A stretch of DNA of 64,000 nt from Actinomadura livida (GTDB lineage: Bacteria; Actinomycetota; Actinomycetes; Streptosporangiales; Streptosporangiaceae). Below, piece after piece: positions 8,111-16,074 of this stretch. The notes under the pieces were generated by a model. The model did not search any database. It was given only the letters and a program-made list of their open reading frames with translations, and was not told the origin of the DNA. Numbering within the stretch: position 1 is the stretch's first letter; the number at the start of each line of letters is the position of its first letter. A program made the translations under genes and the position numbers. The DNA lies in NCBI RefSeq assembly GCF_014648675.1, contig NZ_BMRO01000010.1, positions 241,077 through 305,076 on the forward strand, in the 5' to 3' direction.

Positions 8111-9067
8111 ATGACGGACAATGGCGCCCGCGAGGGGGCGGCGGACGACCACGCCCTGGCGGCGGAGCTCGCCGGCACGGCGGGCCGGCTGCTGCTCGGC
8201 GTGCGGGACGAGCTGGGATTCGCCGACGCGCGGGCCCTGAAGGACACGGGCGACCTCCGGGCGCACGAGTACCTCATGGCCGCCCTCGCCGAGCGCTGTC
8301 CCGGCGACGCCGTGCTGTCCGAGGAGGGCCGCTCGTCGGCCGCGGGGAAGCGGTCCCGCGGCGACGACCGCGCCCCGACCCGCAACACCGCCGACGCCGA
8401 GCGGCGCACCGCCGAGCGGGTGTGGATCATCGACCCGCTCGACGGCACCCGCGAGTTCTCCGAGGAGGGCCGCCGCGACTGGGCGGTCCACGTGGCGCTG
8501 TGGCGGCGGGACCCGTCCGGCGGGGGGCGGCTGGCCGCGGGCGCGGTGGCGCTCCCGGCGCAGGGCCTGACGCTCCGGACGGACGCGACCGGCGGCGCCT
8601 CCCTCGTCCGCACCGACCCGGGGGAGCCCGACCCGGTGACGGCCGGTTCGGAGACGGCCCGCAGGACGCTGCCGCGCGAGGTGCCGCTGCACGCCCCGGC
8701 GCCGGACGCCGGCAAGCTCCGCATCGCCGTCAGCCGCACGCGGCCGCCGGAGTTCGTCCGCCGGCTCGCCGAGGAGCTGGAGCTCGACGTGGAGCTGGTG
8801 CCGATCGGGTCGGCGGGGGCGAAGATCTCCGCGGTGCTGCTCGGCGAGGTCGACGCGTACGTGCACGCCGGCGGCCAGTACGAGTGGGACTCGGCGGCCC
8901 CGGCGGCGGTCGCGCTGGCCGCCGGAGCGCACGCGTCCCGGGTCGACGGGGCGGCGCTGGAGTACAACCGGGAGGACCCCCGGCTGCCGGATATCCTGGT
9001 GTGTCATCCCGCGTCGGCGTCGACGCTCCTAGCCGGCATCCGGGAAGTGAGCGGCGACCTGCCGTGA
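8111..9067 (+). CDS. cysQ: CysQ-like 3'(2'),5'-bisphosphate nucleotidase (inositol-monophosphatase superfamily)
   Basis: Expected to hydrolyse PAP, the by-product of sulfotransferases, to AMP (or PAPS to APS). The metal-binding motifs of the superfamily are present: VLSEEG, WIIDPLDGTREF and the later GGQYEWDSAAP-type motif near the C terminus. A short charged insertion lies between the first two motifs. The start is uncertain: the ATG at 8111 fits family N termini, while a GTG at 8051 in frame has only a weak ribosome-binding site. It lies 117 bases upstream of cysD-cysN on the same strand, which supports a role in PAPS metabolism rather than inositol metabolism. Confidence 0.88.
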   Translation: MTDNGAREGAADDHALAAELAGTAGRLLLGVRDELGFADARALKDTGDLRAHEYLMAALAERCPGDAVLSEEGRSSAAGKRSRGDDRAPTRNTADAERRTAERVWIIDPLDGTREFSEEGRRDWAVHVALWRRDPSGGGRLAAGAVALPAQGLTLRTDATGGASLVRTDPGEPDPVTAGSETARRTLPREVPLHAPAPDAGKLRIAVSRTRPPEFVRRLAEELELDVELVPIGSAGAKISAVLLGEVDAYVHAGGQYEWDSAAPAAVALAAGAHASRVDGAALEYNREDPRLPDILVCHPASASTLLAGIREVSGDLP

Positions 9068-9184
9068 CCCGCCCGGTGCCTGCGGCGCCTCGCCGGGGCG
9101 GGCCGGCGTTCGAGCCGGTGGCAAGGCGCGCCCTCGTGCCACCGGTTGCATCTGCCAGAGAAGCGTGGAGAGAAGCCACAGACC

Positions 9185-10102
9185 ATGCAGCGTTCTGATT
9201 ATCTGCTGTCCCAGCTAGACGTCCTCGAAGCGGAGTCCATCCAGATCTTCCGGGAGGTGGCGGCCGAGTTCGAGCGGCCGGTGCTGCTGTTCTCGGGCGG
9301 CAAGGACAGCCTGGTGATGCTCCGCCTCGCCGAGAAGGCGTTCTGGCCCGCGGCGATCCCCTTCCCGGTGATGCACGTCGACACCGGCCACAACTTCCCC
9401 GAGGTGATCGAGTTCCGCGACCGCCGGGTCGCCGAGCTGGGCGTCCGGCTGGTGGTGGCGTCGGTGCAGGAGTCGATCGACAGCGGCCGCGTCGTGGAGC
9501 AGAAGGGGCGCCGCGCGTCCCGCAACCGGCTGCAGACGACGACGCTGCTGGACGCGATCGAGGAGCACCAGTTCGACGCCGCGTTCGGCGGCGCGCGCCG
9601 CGACGAGGAGAAGGCCCGCGCCAAGGAGCGGGTCGTCTCGTTCCGCGACGAGTTCGGGCAGTGGGACCCGAAGAACCAGCGCCCGGAGCTGTGGAACCTG
9701 TACAACACCCGGATCACGCAGGGCGAGCACGTCCGGGTCTTCCCGCTCTCGAACTGGACCGAGCTGGACATCTGGGACTACGTCCGCCGCGAGGAGCTGG
9801 AGCTCCCGCCGATCTACTTCGCGCACACCCGGCGGGTGTTCGAGCGCGACGGGCTGCTGCTCGACGCGCAGACCGGGTTCGCGAACCGCGGCGACGACGA
9901 GCCGGAGTTCGAGGCGGCCGTCCGGTACCGCACGGTGGGGGACGCGTCCTGCACCGGTGCGGTGAAGTCGAACGCCACGTCCCTCGACGAGGTGATCGAG
10001 GAGATCGCGGCCACGCGGATCACCGAGCGCGGGCAGACCCGCGCCGATGACCGCACCAGCGAGGCCGCGATGGAGGACCGCAAGAAGGAGGGCTACTTCT
10101 GA
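9185..10102 (+). CDS. cysD: Sulfate adenylyltransferase subunit 2 (CysD)
   Basis: The catalytic PP-loop subunit of ATP sulfurylase, forming APS from ATP and sulfate. The SGGKDS pyrophosphate-binding loop is at residues 37-42, followed by HVDTGHNFPEV and, further on, GGARRDEEKARAKERV and WTELDIWDY, all typical of CysD. The ATG at 9185 has GGAGAG about 12 bases upstream and gives 305 residues, the normal size. The stop overlaps the cysN start by one base (TGATG), so the two are translationally coupled. CysQ is upstream. Confidence 0.95.
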   Translation: MQRSDYLLSQLDVLEAESIQIFREVAAEFERPVLLFSGGKDSLVMLRLAEKAFWPAAIPFPVMHVDTGHNFPEVIEFRDRRVAELGVRLVVASVQESIDSGRVVEQKGRRASRNRLQTTTLLDAIEEHQFDAAFGGARRDEEKARAKERVVSFRDEFGQWDPKNQRPELWNLYNTRITQGEHVRVFPLSNWTELDIWDYVRREELELPPIYFAHTRRVFERDGLLLDAQTGFANRGDDEPEFEAAVRYRTVGDASCTGAVKSNATSLDEVIEEIAATRITERGQTRADDRTSEAAMEDRKKEGYF

Positions 10103-11427
10103 TGGCCGGCAACGAGCCCGCGCAGACGAACCGGCCCGCGAGGGCCCACGAGCCGGCCAAGTCGATGGACCTGCTGCGGTTCGCGACCGCCGGCAGCGTC
10201 GACGACGGCAAGTCGACGCTGATCGGGCGGCTGCTGTTCGACTCGAAGTCGATCTTCGAGGACCAGCTGGAATCGGTGGAGAAGACCAGCGTCGACCGGG
10301 GCGAGGAGTACACGAACCTCGCACTGCTGACCGACGGGCTGCGCGCCGAGCGGGAGCAGGGCATCACGATCGATGTCGCCTACCGCTACTTCGCGACGCC
10401 GCGCCGCAAGTTCATCATCGCCGACACCCCGGGGCACATCCAGTACACCCGCAACATGGTGACGGGCGCGTCCACCGCCGACCTGGCGATCATCCTGGTG
10501 GACGCCCGCAAGGGGATCCTGGAGCAGTCGCGGCGGCACGCGTTCCTGGCCACGCTGCTGCAGGTGCCCCACCTGGTCGTGGCGGTCAACAAGATGGACC
10601 TCGTCGACTACGACCGGAACGTGTACGAGAGCATCGTGGACGAGTTCACCGCGTTCGCGTCCAAGCTCGACGTCACCGACCTGACGTTCGTGCCCATCTC
10701 CGCGCTGCACGGCGACAACGTCGTGGAACGCAGCGTGAACATGCCGTGGTACGAGGGGACGTCGCTGCTGCACCACCTGGAGCACGTGCACATCGCGTCG
10801 GACCGGAACCTGATCGACGTGCGGTTCCCGGTGCAGTACGTGATCCGCCCGCACGCCTCCACGGACCCCGAACTGCACGACTACCGCGGCTACGCGGGGC
10901 AGGTCGCGGGCGGCGTCCTCAAGCCCGGCGACGAGGTGGTGCACCTGCCGTCGGGGCTGACCACGACGATCACCCACATCGACGGGCCGCGCGGCCCGGT
11001 CGACCAGGCGTTCGCGCCGATGTCGGTGACGCTGCGGCTCGCCGACGACATCGACATCTCCCGCGGCGACATGATCGCGCGGCCGAACAACCGGCCCGAG
11101 GTGGCGCAGGACCTCGACGCGATGGTGTGCTGGATGACCCCGGACCGCCCCCTCTCGCCGCGGTCCAAACTGATCGTCAAGCACACCACCCGCACCGCGA
11201 AGGCGCTGGTGAAGGAGCTGCACTACCGGCTGGACGTCAACACGCTCCACCGTGACGAGCAGGCCACGGAGCTCGGCCTCAACGAGATCGGCCGCATCTC
11301 CCTGCGCGTGACGCAGCCGCTCTTCGTCGACGACTACGGCCGCAACCGGTACACCGGCGGCTTCATCCTCGTCGACGAGGCCACCAACAACACCGTCGCC
11401 GCCGGAATGATCACCGGCGCGAGCTGA
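10102..11427 (+). CDS. cysN: Sulfate adenylyltransferase subunit 1, GTPase (CysN)
   Basis: An EF-Tu-like GTPase that drives APS formation by CysD through GTP hydrolysis. The GTPase motifs are G1 GSVDDGKS at 31-38, DTPGH near 108 and NKMD near 163, followed by two beta-barrel domains. At 441 residues it is a stand-alone CysN without a fused C-terminal APS kinase (CysC). The kinase appears instead at 34325-35899. The start overlaps the cysD stop. A GC-rich hairpin at 11434-11460 follows immediately. Confidence 0.95.
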   Translation: MAGNEPAQTNRPARAHEPAKSMDLLRFATAGSVDDGKSTLIGRLLFDSKSIFEDQLESVEKTSVDRGEEYTNLALLTDGLRAEREQGITIDVAYRYFATPRRKFIIADTPGHIQYTRNMVTGASTADLAIILVDARKGILEQSRRHAFLATLLQVPHLVVAVNKMDLVDYDRNVYESIVDEFTAFASKLDVTDLTFVPISALHGDNVVERSVNMPWYEGTSLLHHLEHVHIASDRNLIDVRFPVQYVIRPHASTDPELHDYRGYAGQVAGGVLKPGDEVVHLPSGLTTTITHIDGPRGPVDQAFAPMSVTLRLADDIDISRGDMIARPNNRPEVAQDLDAMVCWMTPDRPLSPRSKLIVKHTTRTAKALVKELHYRLDVNTLHRDEQATELGLNEIGRISLRVTQPLFVDDYGRNRYTGGFILVDEATNNTVAAGMITGAS

Positions 11428-11433
11428 CCGGAC

Positions 11434-11460
11434 GCCGCGGGGCCCGCGCGGCCCCGCGGC
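11434..11460 (+). terminator. GC-rich hairpin after cysN
   Basis: Arms GCCGCGGGG (11434-11442) and CCCCGCGGC (11452-11460) with a nine-base loop, starting seven bases after the cysN stop. It lacks a U-tract. It probably ends or attenuates the cysQ-cysD-cysN transcript before the glycosyltransferase gene. Confidence 0.55.
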
Positions 11461-11514
11461 ACGGTTTCCCCCGGCTCCCGCACCGTTCCTCCCGACCAGC
11501 AAGGCAGGCCCCCG

Positions 11515-12411
11515 ATGCCACCATCCGTGGGAGTCGTCCTCCCGACCCACAACCGGCCGGAGCTGCTGCGCCGCGCGCTGGAGTCGGTCCTCGCGCAGGA
11601 CTACGAAGGCGAGTTGCGCGCCGTCGTCGTGTTCGACCGCGCCGAGCCGGACATGTCGCTCGCCGGGGACCGCGTCGAGGTGATCGCCAACACCAGGGAG
11701 CCGGGCCTCGCGGGGGCCCGCAACTCCGGCATCCTGGCGCTCGGCACCGATCTCGCCGCCTTCTGCGACGACGACGACGAGTGGCTGCCCGGCAAGCTCG
11801 CCGCCCAGGTGAAGGCGCTGGAGGGGGAGCCCGATGCGGTGCTGTGCAGCGCGGGGATCGTCGTCGACTTCGACGGCCGCGAGCTGCCCCGGCTCGCCGG
11901 GACCGACCGCGTCACCTACGACGCCCTCATCCGGGACCGGATGATGAGCGTCCACTCGTCCACCTACGTGGCGCGCCGCGAGCCGCTCATCGAGATCGGC
12001 ATGGTGGACGAGACGATCCCCGGCAGCCAGGGCGAGGACTGGGACCTCGCGCTGCGCGCCGCCCGCCGCCACCCCGTCGTCAACGTGGACGAGGCGTACG
12101 TCCGCGTCCTGTGGGGGCTCACGTCCTACTACGCGCAGGCGTGGGAGACGAAGGTGGCGGCGCTGGAGTGGTTCCTGGAGCACTACCCGGAGATCGGCGA
12201 GGTGCCGGGCGCCGCCGGGCGGGTGTACGGGCAGCTCGCGTTCGGGTGCGCCACCGTGGGCCGGCGGCGGGACGCGCTGCGCTGGTCCGCGCGGGCGCTG
12301 CGCGCGAACCCCGCCGAGCGGCGGGTGCCGTTCGCGCTCGCCGTCGCGTCGGGCGCCGTCTCCGGCAAGCGCGTCCTGCTCGCGCTGCACACCCGGGGCC
12401 GCGGCATCTGA
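11515..12411 (+). CDS. Family 2 glycosyltransferase
   Basis: A GT-A-fold inverting glycosyltransferase of 298 residues. It shows the N-terminal VVLPTHNRP nucleotide-binding strand (about 7-15), the GLAGARNSGI segment near 65 and an acidic DDDDEW metal-binding motif at 85-90, then an acceptor-side EDWDLALRAA motif. There are no clear membrane segments, so it acts at the cytoplasmic face. Donor and acceptor cannot be told from the sequence. Together with the GT26-like gene at 32406 it probably extends the repeat unit begun by the sugar transferase at 6531. Confidence 0.88.
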   Translation: MPPSVGVVLPTHNRPELLRRALESVLAQDYEGELRAVVVFDRAEPDMSLAGDRVEVIANTREPGLAGARNSGILALGTDLAAFCDDDDEWLPGKLAAQVKALEGEPDAVLCSAGIVVDFDGRELPRLAGTDRVTYDALIRDRMMSVHSSTYVARREPLIEIGMVDETIPGSQGEDWDLALRAARRHPVVNVDEAYVRVLWGLTSYYAQAWETKVAALEWFLEHYPEIGEVPGAAGRVYGQLAFGCATVGRRRDALRWSARALRANPAERRVPFALAVASGAVSGKRVLLALHTRGRGI

Positions 12412-12505
12412 CCCATCGGTGCCGTTTCCCGGCTTCGGCCACCTTTCCCCACGTCACGCCGGTACTGTCAATGGTCGTCGCAGAGTGCTAGAAGGAGCCG
12501 CTCTC

Positions 12506-13408
12506 GTGAACATCTCTTCCCGCCGCATCGTCGCGTCCGGGGTGCTGACGCTGGCGCTGGCGCCCGCGATCGGGCTGACCGCCGCCCCCGCGTCCGCGGA
12601 GGTCGACCTCGACGCGATCGCCGAGGGCATCACCGAAAGCGGCTACTACGTCGACTCGAAGGCCAAGTACTACGAGTCGGACGGGGCGCAGGAGCTGCTC
12701 CGCCAGGCGCAGGGGCGCTCCGTCCCGGTCTTCGTCGCGGTCGTCCCGGCCGGGAACGACGCCGGGCAGATCCTGCAGCGGCTGCCGGGCATGCTGAACC
12801 GCAAGGGCACGTACGCGGTGCTCGCGGGCGACCAGTTCCGGGTCTCCTCGAACACGCTGCCCGAGGGGCAGGTGAAGGCCGTCTACAGCAAGGCGGTGAA
12901 GGCGGGCCACGGCAAGCCGGACGTGGCGCTGCTCAGGTTCGTCCAGACGCTCCCGGAGTCGAAGTACGCGCCGCCGAAGGCCGGACTGCCCGGCAACAAC
13001 GGCAAGCCCGCCCCGGAGACCCCGCCTGCGGAGGTGCAGCAGCGGGAGGAGAAGACCCTCGCCGAGTCGCAGCCGACCGCGCCCGCCGAGGGCGCCCCCG
13101 AGGCCGCGCCGAAGGACGACGGGTCCGCGATGCCGTTCCTGCTCGGCGGCGGCGGCCTGGTGGCCGTGGCCGCGGCCGGTGCCGGCGGTTTCCTGCTGTG
13201 GCGGCGCCGCTCCCTGACGCCCGCCACGCCCGGCGCCCCCGCTCCCGGTACGCCCGCTCCTGGTACTCCCGGGCCCGGTACTCCTGCGCCCGGTGCCCCC
13301 GCCTCCGGCGCGCCGGGTGCCCAGCCGCCCGCCCAGCCGTCCGGTCAGCCGCCCGCGGAGGCGTCGGGGCCCGGGGAGACCAAGCCCGAGCCGCCCAAGG
13401 AGTCCTAG
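12506..13408 (+). CDS. Secreted, membrane-anchored protein with Pro/Gly-rich tail (possible TPM-like domain)
   Basis: A 300-residue protein of unknown function. It has a clear signal peptide with an Ala-Ser-Ala cleavage site near residue 31. An alpha/beta domain (about 32-150) resembles the TPM/Rv-type extracellular fold by pattern only. A Pro/Glu-rich linker follows, then a transmembrane helix at about 208-233 closed by RRRR-like charges and a cytoplasmic tail of PGTPAPG-type repeats. The GTG at 12506 has GAAGGAG eight bases upstream. It ends three bases from the end of the convergent RCC1 gene. A role in the cell-surface system is inferred only from position. Confidence 0.75.
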   Translation: MNISSRRIVASGVLTLALAPAIGLTAAPASAEVDLDAIAEGITESGYYVDSKAKYYESDGAQELLRQAQGRSVPVFVAVVPAGNDAGQILQRLPGMLNRKGTYAVLAGDQFRVSSNTLPEGQVKAVYSKAVKAGHGKPDVALLRFVQTLPESKYAPPKAGLPGNNGKPAPETPPAEVQQREEKTLAESQPTAPAEGAPEAAPKDDGSAMPFLLGGGGLVAVAAAGAGGFLLWRRRSLTPATPGAPAPGTPAPGTPGPGTPAPGAPASGAPGAQPPAQPSGQPPAEASGPGETKPEPPKES

Positions 13409-13411
13409 CTC

Positions 13412-14746
13412 CTAGCTCACGGAGTCCTGCGGGCTCACCAGCAGGATGAGGTGGCGTTCGCCGACCCCCGCCGACAGGGCCTTGCCCGGAGCGGTGCCGG
13501 CGGCGGCCGCCACCGGTCCGGGCCTGCTGCGGGGCGCCCGCTTCCCGGAGCCGAGCTGGCCGCTGCCGCCCGCGCCCCACGTCAGCGTCGTCCCGTCGGC
13601 CAGGATCGCCGCGCCGTACGCCTCGCCCGCGAACACCTGCGCGGCACGGCGCAGCCTCTTCTCGTCCTTGCTCCGGCCCACGACGGGGACGGGCTCGGTG
13701 CGCAGCTCGACCGTTCCGTCGCCGAGCTGCCCGGCGGTGTTGTTGCCCCAGGCGACGACGGTGCCGTCCTCGCGCAGCGCGTAGTTGTGCTTCTCCGCCG
13801 CCGCGATCGCGGAGACGCCGCCGAGGTCGCCCTTGCCGCGCACGCCCTTCACCAGGGCGGGGACGAGCCGGTCGCGGCGCGTCCCGTCGCCGAGCTGCCC
13901 GAGGTCGTTGTGGCCCCATGACGCGACCCGCCCGTCCCGCAGCAGCGCCAGCCCGTGCTGCCCGGCGACCGCGATGCGGGCGACGCCGGTGAGGTGCCCC
14001 TCCCCGCTCAAACCGCGCACCGGGACGGGCAGCGACCGGTCCTCGCGGGTGCCGTCGCCGAGGTTGCCGTAGTCGTTGGCGCCCCACGCGAGCACCTGCC
14101 CGTCGCCGCGCAGCGCCAGTTCGGTGTGCCCGTCGGCGGCGATGGCGGTGATGCCGGTGAGGGGGCCGCTCCCGTCCGGTGCCCGCACGGTCGTGGGGAG
14201 GCGCGGGGCGGTGCGCTCGCCGATGCCGCGCTGCCCGGACGACCCCTTGCCCCACGTCACCACGGTCCCGTCGCGGCGCAGCGCCATGGAGAAGTCGTTG
14301 TTCGCGGCGATCGCCACGACGTCGCCCAGCCGGCCCCCGCCGGGCGCCCGGACGGGCACGGGAACGTTCCGGTCGCGGGTCGTGCCGTCGCCGAGCTGCC
14401 CGTGGTCGTTGGCGCCCCACGCGACGACCTCCCCGCCGGCGCCGACGATCGCGAGCGAGTGCCGACCGCCGCCCGCGACGGCGTGCACGCCGTCGAGCCG
14501 GCCCTCCCCGCCGATGCCGGTCACCGGTGCGAGCCCGGGGTCGGTCTCCGCGCCGGGACGGCCGAGCTGCCCGCTGGCGTTGAGGCCGCTCGTCCACACG
14601 GCGCCCGTCCGCTCGATCGCGGACCCCGCCGCGGGCGGCGCGGGGATCGGGCGCGGCGCGGGGGACGCCGGCTCTCCGCAGGCCGCCGCCGTCAGGAGCA
14701 CGGGGACGGCCAGCAAGGCGGCGGCCGCCCGGCGCGCGGGGGTCAC
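13412..14746 (-). CDS. RCC1-repeat (seven-bladed beta-propeller) lipoprotein
   Basis: A 444-residue protein with a lipoprotein-type signal ending at Cys23 (LLTAAAC). The mature part contains seven RCC1-type repeats, each with a WG/WT-x-G-x-N-x-x-GQLG core, for example VVAWGANDHGQLGDGT, enough for one complete propeller. It is predicted to be anchored on the outer face of the membrane; its ligand is unknown. The GTG start at 14746 overlaps the stop of the upstream methyltransferase by four bases (GTGA), so it is translationally coupled as the last gene of the eight-gene polysaccharide operon. Function in glycan binding is inference. Confidence 0.85.
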   Translation of the reverse strand: MTPARRAAAALLAVPVLLTAAACGEPASPAPRPIPAPPAAGSAIERTGAVWTSGLNASGQLGRPGAETDPGLAPVTGIGGEGRLDGVHAVAGGGRHSLAIVGAGGEVVAWGANDHGQLGDGTTRDRNVPVPVRAPGGGRLGDVVAIAANNDFSMALRRDGTVVTWGKGSSGQRGIGERTAPRLPTTVRAPDGSGPLTGITAIAADGHTELALRGDGQVLAWGANDYGNLGDGTREDRSLPVPVRGLSGEGHLTGVARIAVAGQHGLALLRDGRVASWGHNDLGQLGDGTRRDRLVPALVKGVRGKGDLGGVSAIAAAEKHNYALREDGTVVAWGNNTAGQLGDGTVELRTEPVPVVGRSKDEKRLRRAAQVFAGEAYGAAILADGTTLTWGAGGSGQLGSGKRAPRSRPGPVAAAAGTAPGKALSAGVGERHLILLVSPQDSVS

Positions 14747-16074
14747 GCCGAGCGGACGCAGGCGAACAGGTGCCTGGCGTAGTTGTCCTCGTACGGGGGC
14801 CGGGCGTCGTCGTCGGGGCCGAGGTCGACGATCTCGTCGAAGCCGGTGTTCTCGCGCAGGAACCGCTCGACGCGCGCGGGGTCCCAGCCGCGCAGCGACT
14901 CGGCGAACCACGCCTCGTTGTCCTGGCCGGTGTCGAAGAACAGGACCCGGCCGGTCGCGCGGTCCAGCAGCCGGATCAGCTCCTCGGCGGACACCGAGCC
15001 GCGGCCGAGGACGAAGTGGTGCAGCAGGCTGAAGCACGACACCACGTCCCAGCGGGCCGGGTCGTGGCCGCCGAGGAACTCGACGCAGTCGCCGGTGGCG
15101 ATGGCGCCGTCCGGCAGGCCGTAGACCGCGCGGCCGAGCGGGACGGCGAGCGGGTCGCGCTCGATGCCCTCCGCGTCGAAGCCGCGCTCGCCCATCCGGG
15201 TGACGAACCAGCCGTAGCAGCTCGCGACGTCCAGGTAGCGGCCGCCGGCGATGCCGCGCTCGGCGAGGAACGCGTCCATCTTGGCGAGCCGGTCGGTGCA
15301 CTGCCGGACCGTCGTCCAGCCGGACCGCAGTTCGGGCGCGTCGATCGGCTGGTATAGCTCGTGGGTGCCGTCGAGCCAGCTCATCTTGAGCAGGAGGTCC
15401 TGCAGCGGGGTGGTGACGGGCAGCCACTTCGCGACGACGCTCGCACCGTCCGCCCCGCTCATCGCGGCGATCGCGAGGCGGTGGTGGCCGTCGAGGATCT
15501 GGTACTGGTCGGAGCCGCGGACGGGCGCGACGAGCACCGGGTCCTGCGGGCCGCTCTGCTGCGGGCGGGGCGCGGCGCCGGGCACCTCCTCGCCGCGGTG
15601 GCGGGCGACGAACGCGCGGGCCGCGGCGAGCACCCCGGCCTCGTCGGTGCCGCCGAAGTAGTTCCCGCCGGCCTTGATGCAGCGCAGCCCGAGCCGCCCG
15701 TAGGGGCTGTCGAGGATCTGCTCGTCGCTCAGCTCGGGCACCTCGTCGGCGAGCCGCAGCAGCGCGACGTGCGGGCCGTCCAGGAACGGCGTGGACGGCC
15801 ACAGCAGGTCGTCGGTGCGGTCGGCGAACTCGCGGGCGGTCCAGCCGCCCTGCGCCCCGACGAGGAGCTGGTCGAACCGGACGGGCACCTTCCACGGGCG
15901 GCGCAGCACGGCGGTGGACACCGCGACGCGCGCGGCGGCCGGGATCGGCAGCGAGCGCCCGGCGTCGACCAGGCGCCCGTACACGGGGCCGCTCGGCGCG
16001 ATCCCGGTCTTGCGCAGCACCGCGCGGGACTTGCGGCGGACCTGCTGTATTCCCGGCATGTCAATTCCCGGCAT
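14743..16074 (-). CDS. ParB-like domain fused to class I SAM-dependent methyltransferase
   Basis: A 443-residue cytoplasmic protein. The middle part (about 115-225) carries a ParB/sulfiredoxin-type motif, LDGHHRLA at 194-201. The C-terminal part is a SAM methyltransferase with motif I YLDVASCYGWF at 280-290 and a later DVVSCFSLLHH segment. The first about 100 residues resemble nothing I know. The ATG at 16074 has CAGGAG six bases upstream and overlaps the Wzx gene by 14 bases. Such fusions occur in glycan clusters, where they could methylate a sugar or carrier; substrate is unknown. The DGHHR motif suggests nucleotide binding or phosphotransfer. Confidence 0.8.
   Translation of the reverse strand: MPGIDMPGIQQVRRKSRAVLRKTGIAPSGPVYGRLVDAGRSLPIPAAARVAVSTAVLRRPWKVPVRFDQLLVGAQGGWTAREFADRTDDLLWPSTPFLDGPHVALLRLADEVPELSDEQILDSPYGRLGLRCIKAGGNYFGGTDEAGVLAAARAFVARHRGEEVPGAAPRPQQSGPQDPVLVAPVRGSDQYQILDGHHRLAIAAMSGADGASVVAKWLPVTTPLQDLLLKMSWLDGTHELYQPIDAPELRSGWTTVRQCTDRLAKMDAFLAERGIAGGRYLDVASCYGWFVTRMGERGFDAEGIERDPLAVPLGRAVYGLPDGAIATGDCVEFLGGHDPARWDVVSCFSLLHHFVLGRGSVSAEELIRLLDRATGRVLFFDTGQDNEAWFAESLRGWDPARVERFLRENTGFDEIVDLGPDDDARPPYEDNYARHLFACVRSA

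Noticed and set aside
9185..11427. CysDN as part of a cysteine-assimilation operon
   Set aside because: No cysH, sulfite reductase or sulfate transporter gene is nearby; the cysQ, APS kinase and sulfotransferase context favours PAPS use. Assimilation elsewhere cannot be excluded.
10093..12390. A 765-residue minus-strand open frame
   Set aside because: It runs antisense through cysN and the GT2 gene and has the Asp/Arg/His-rich composition typical of shadows.
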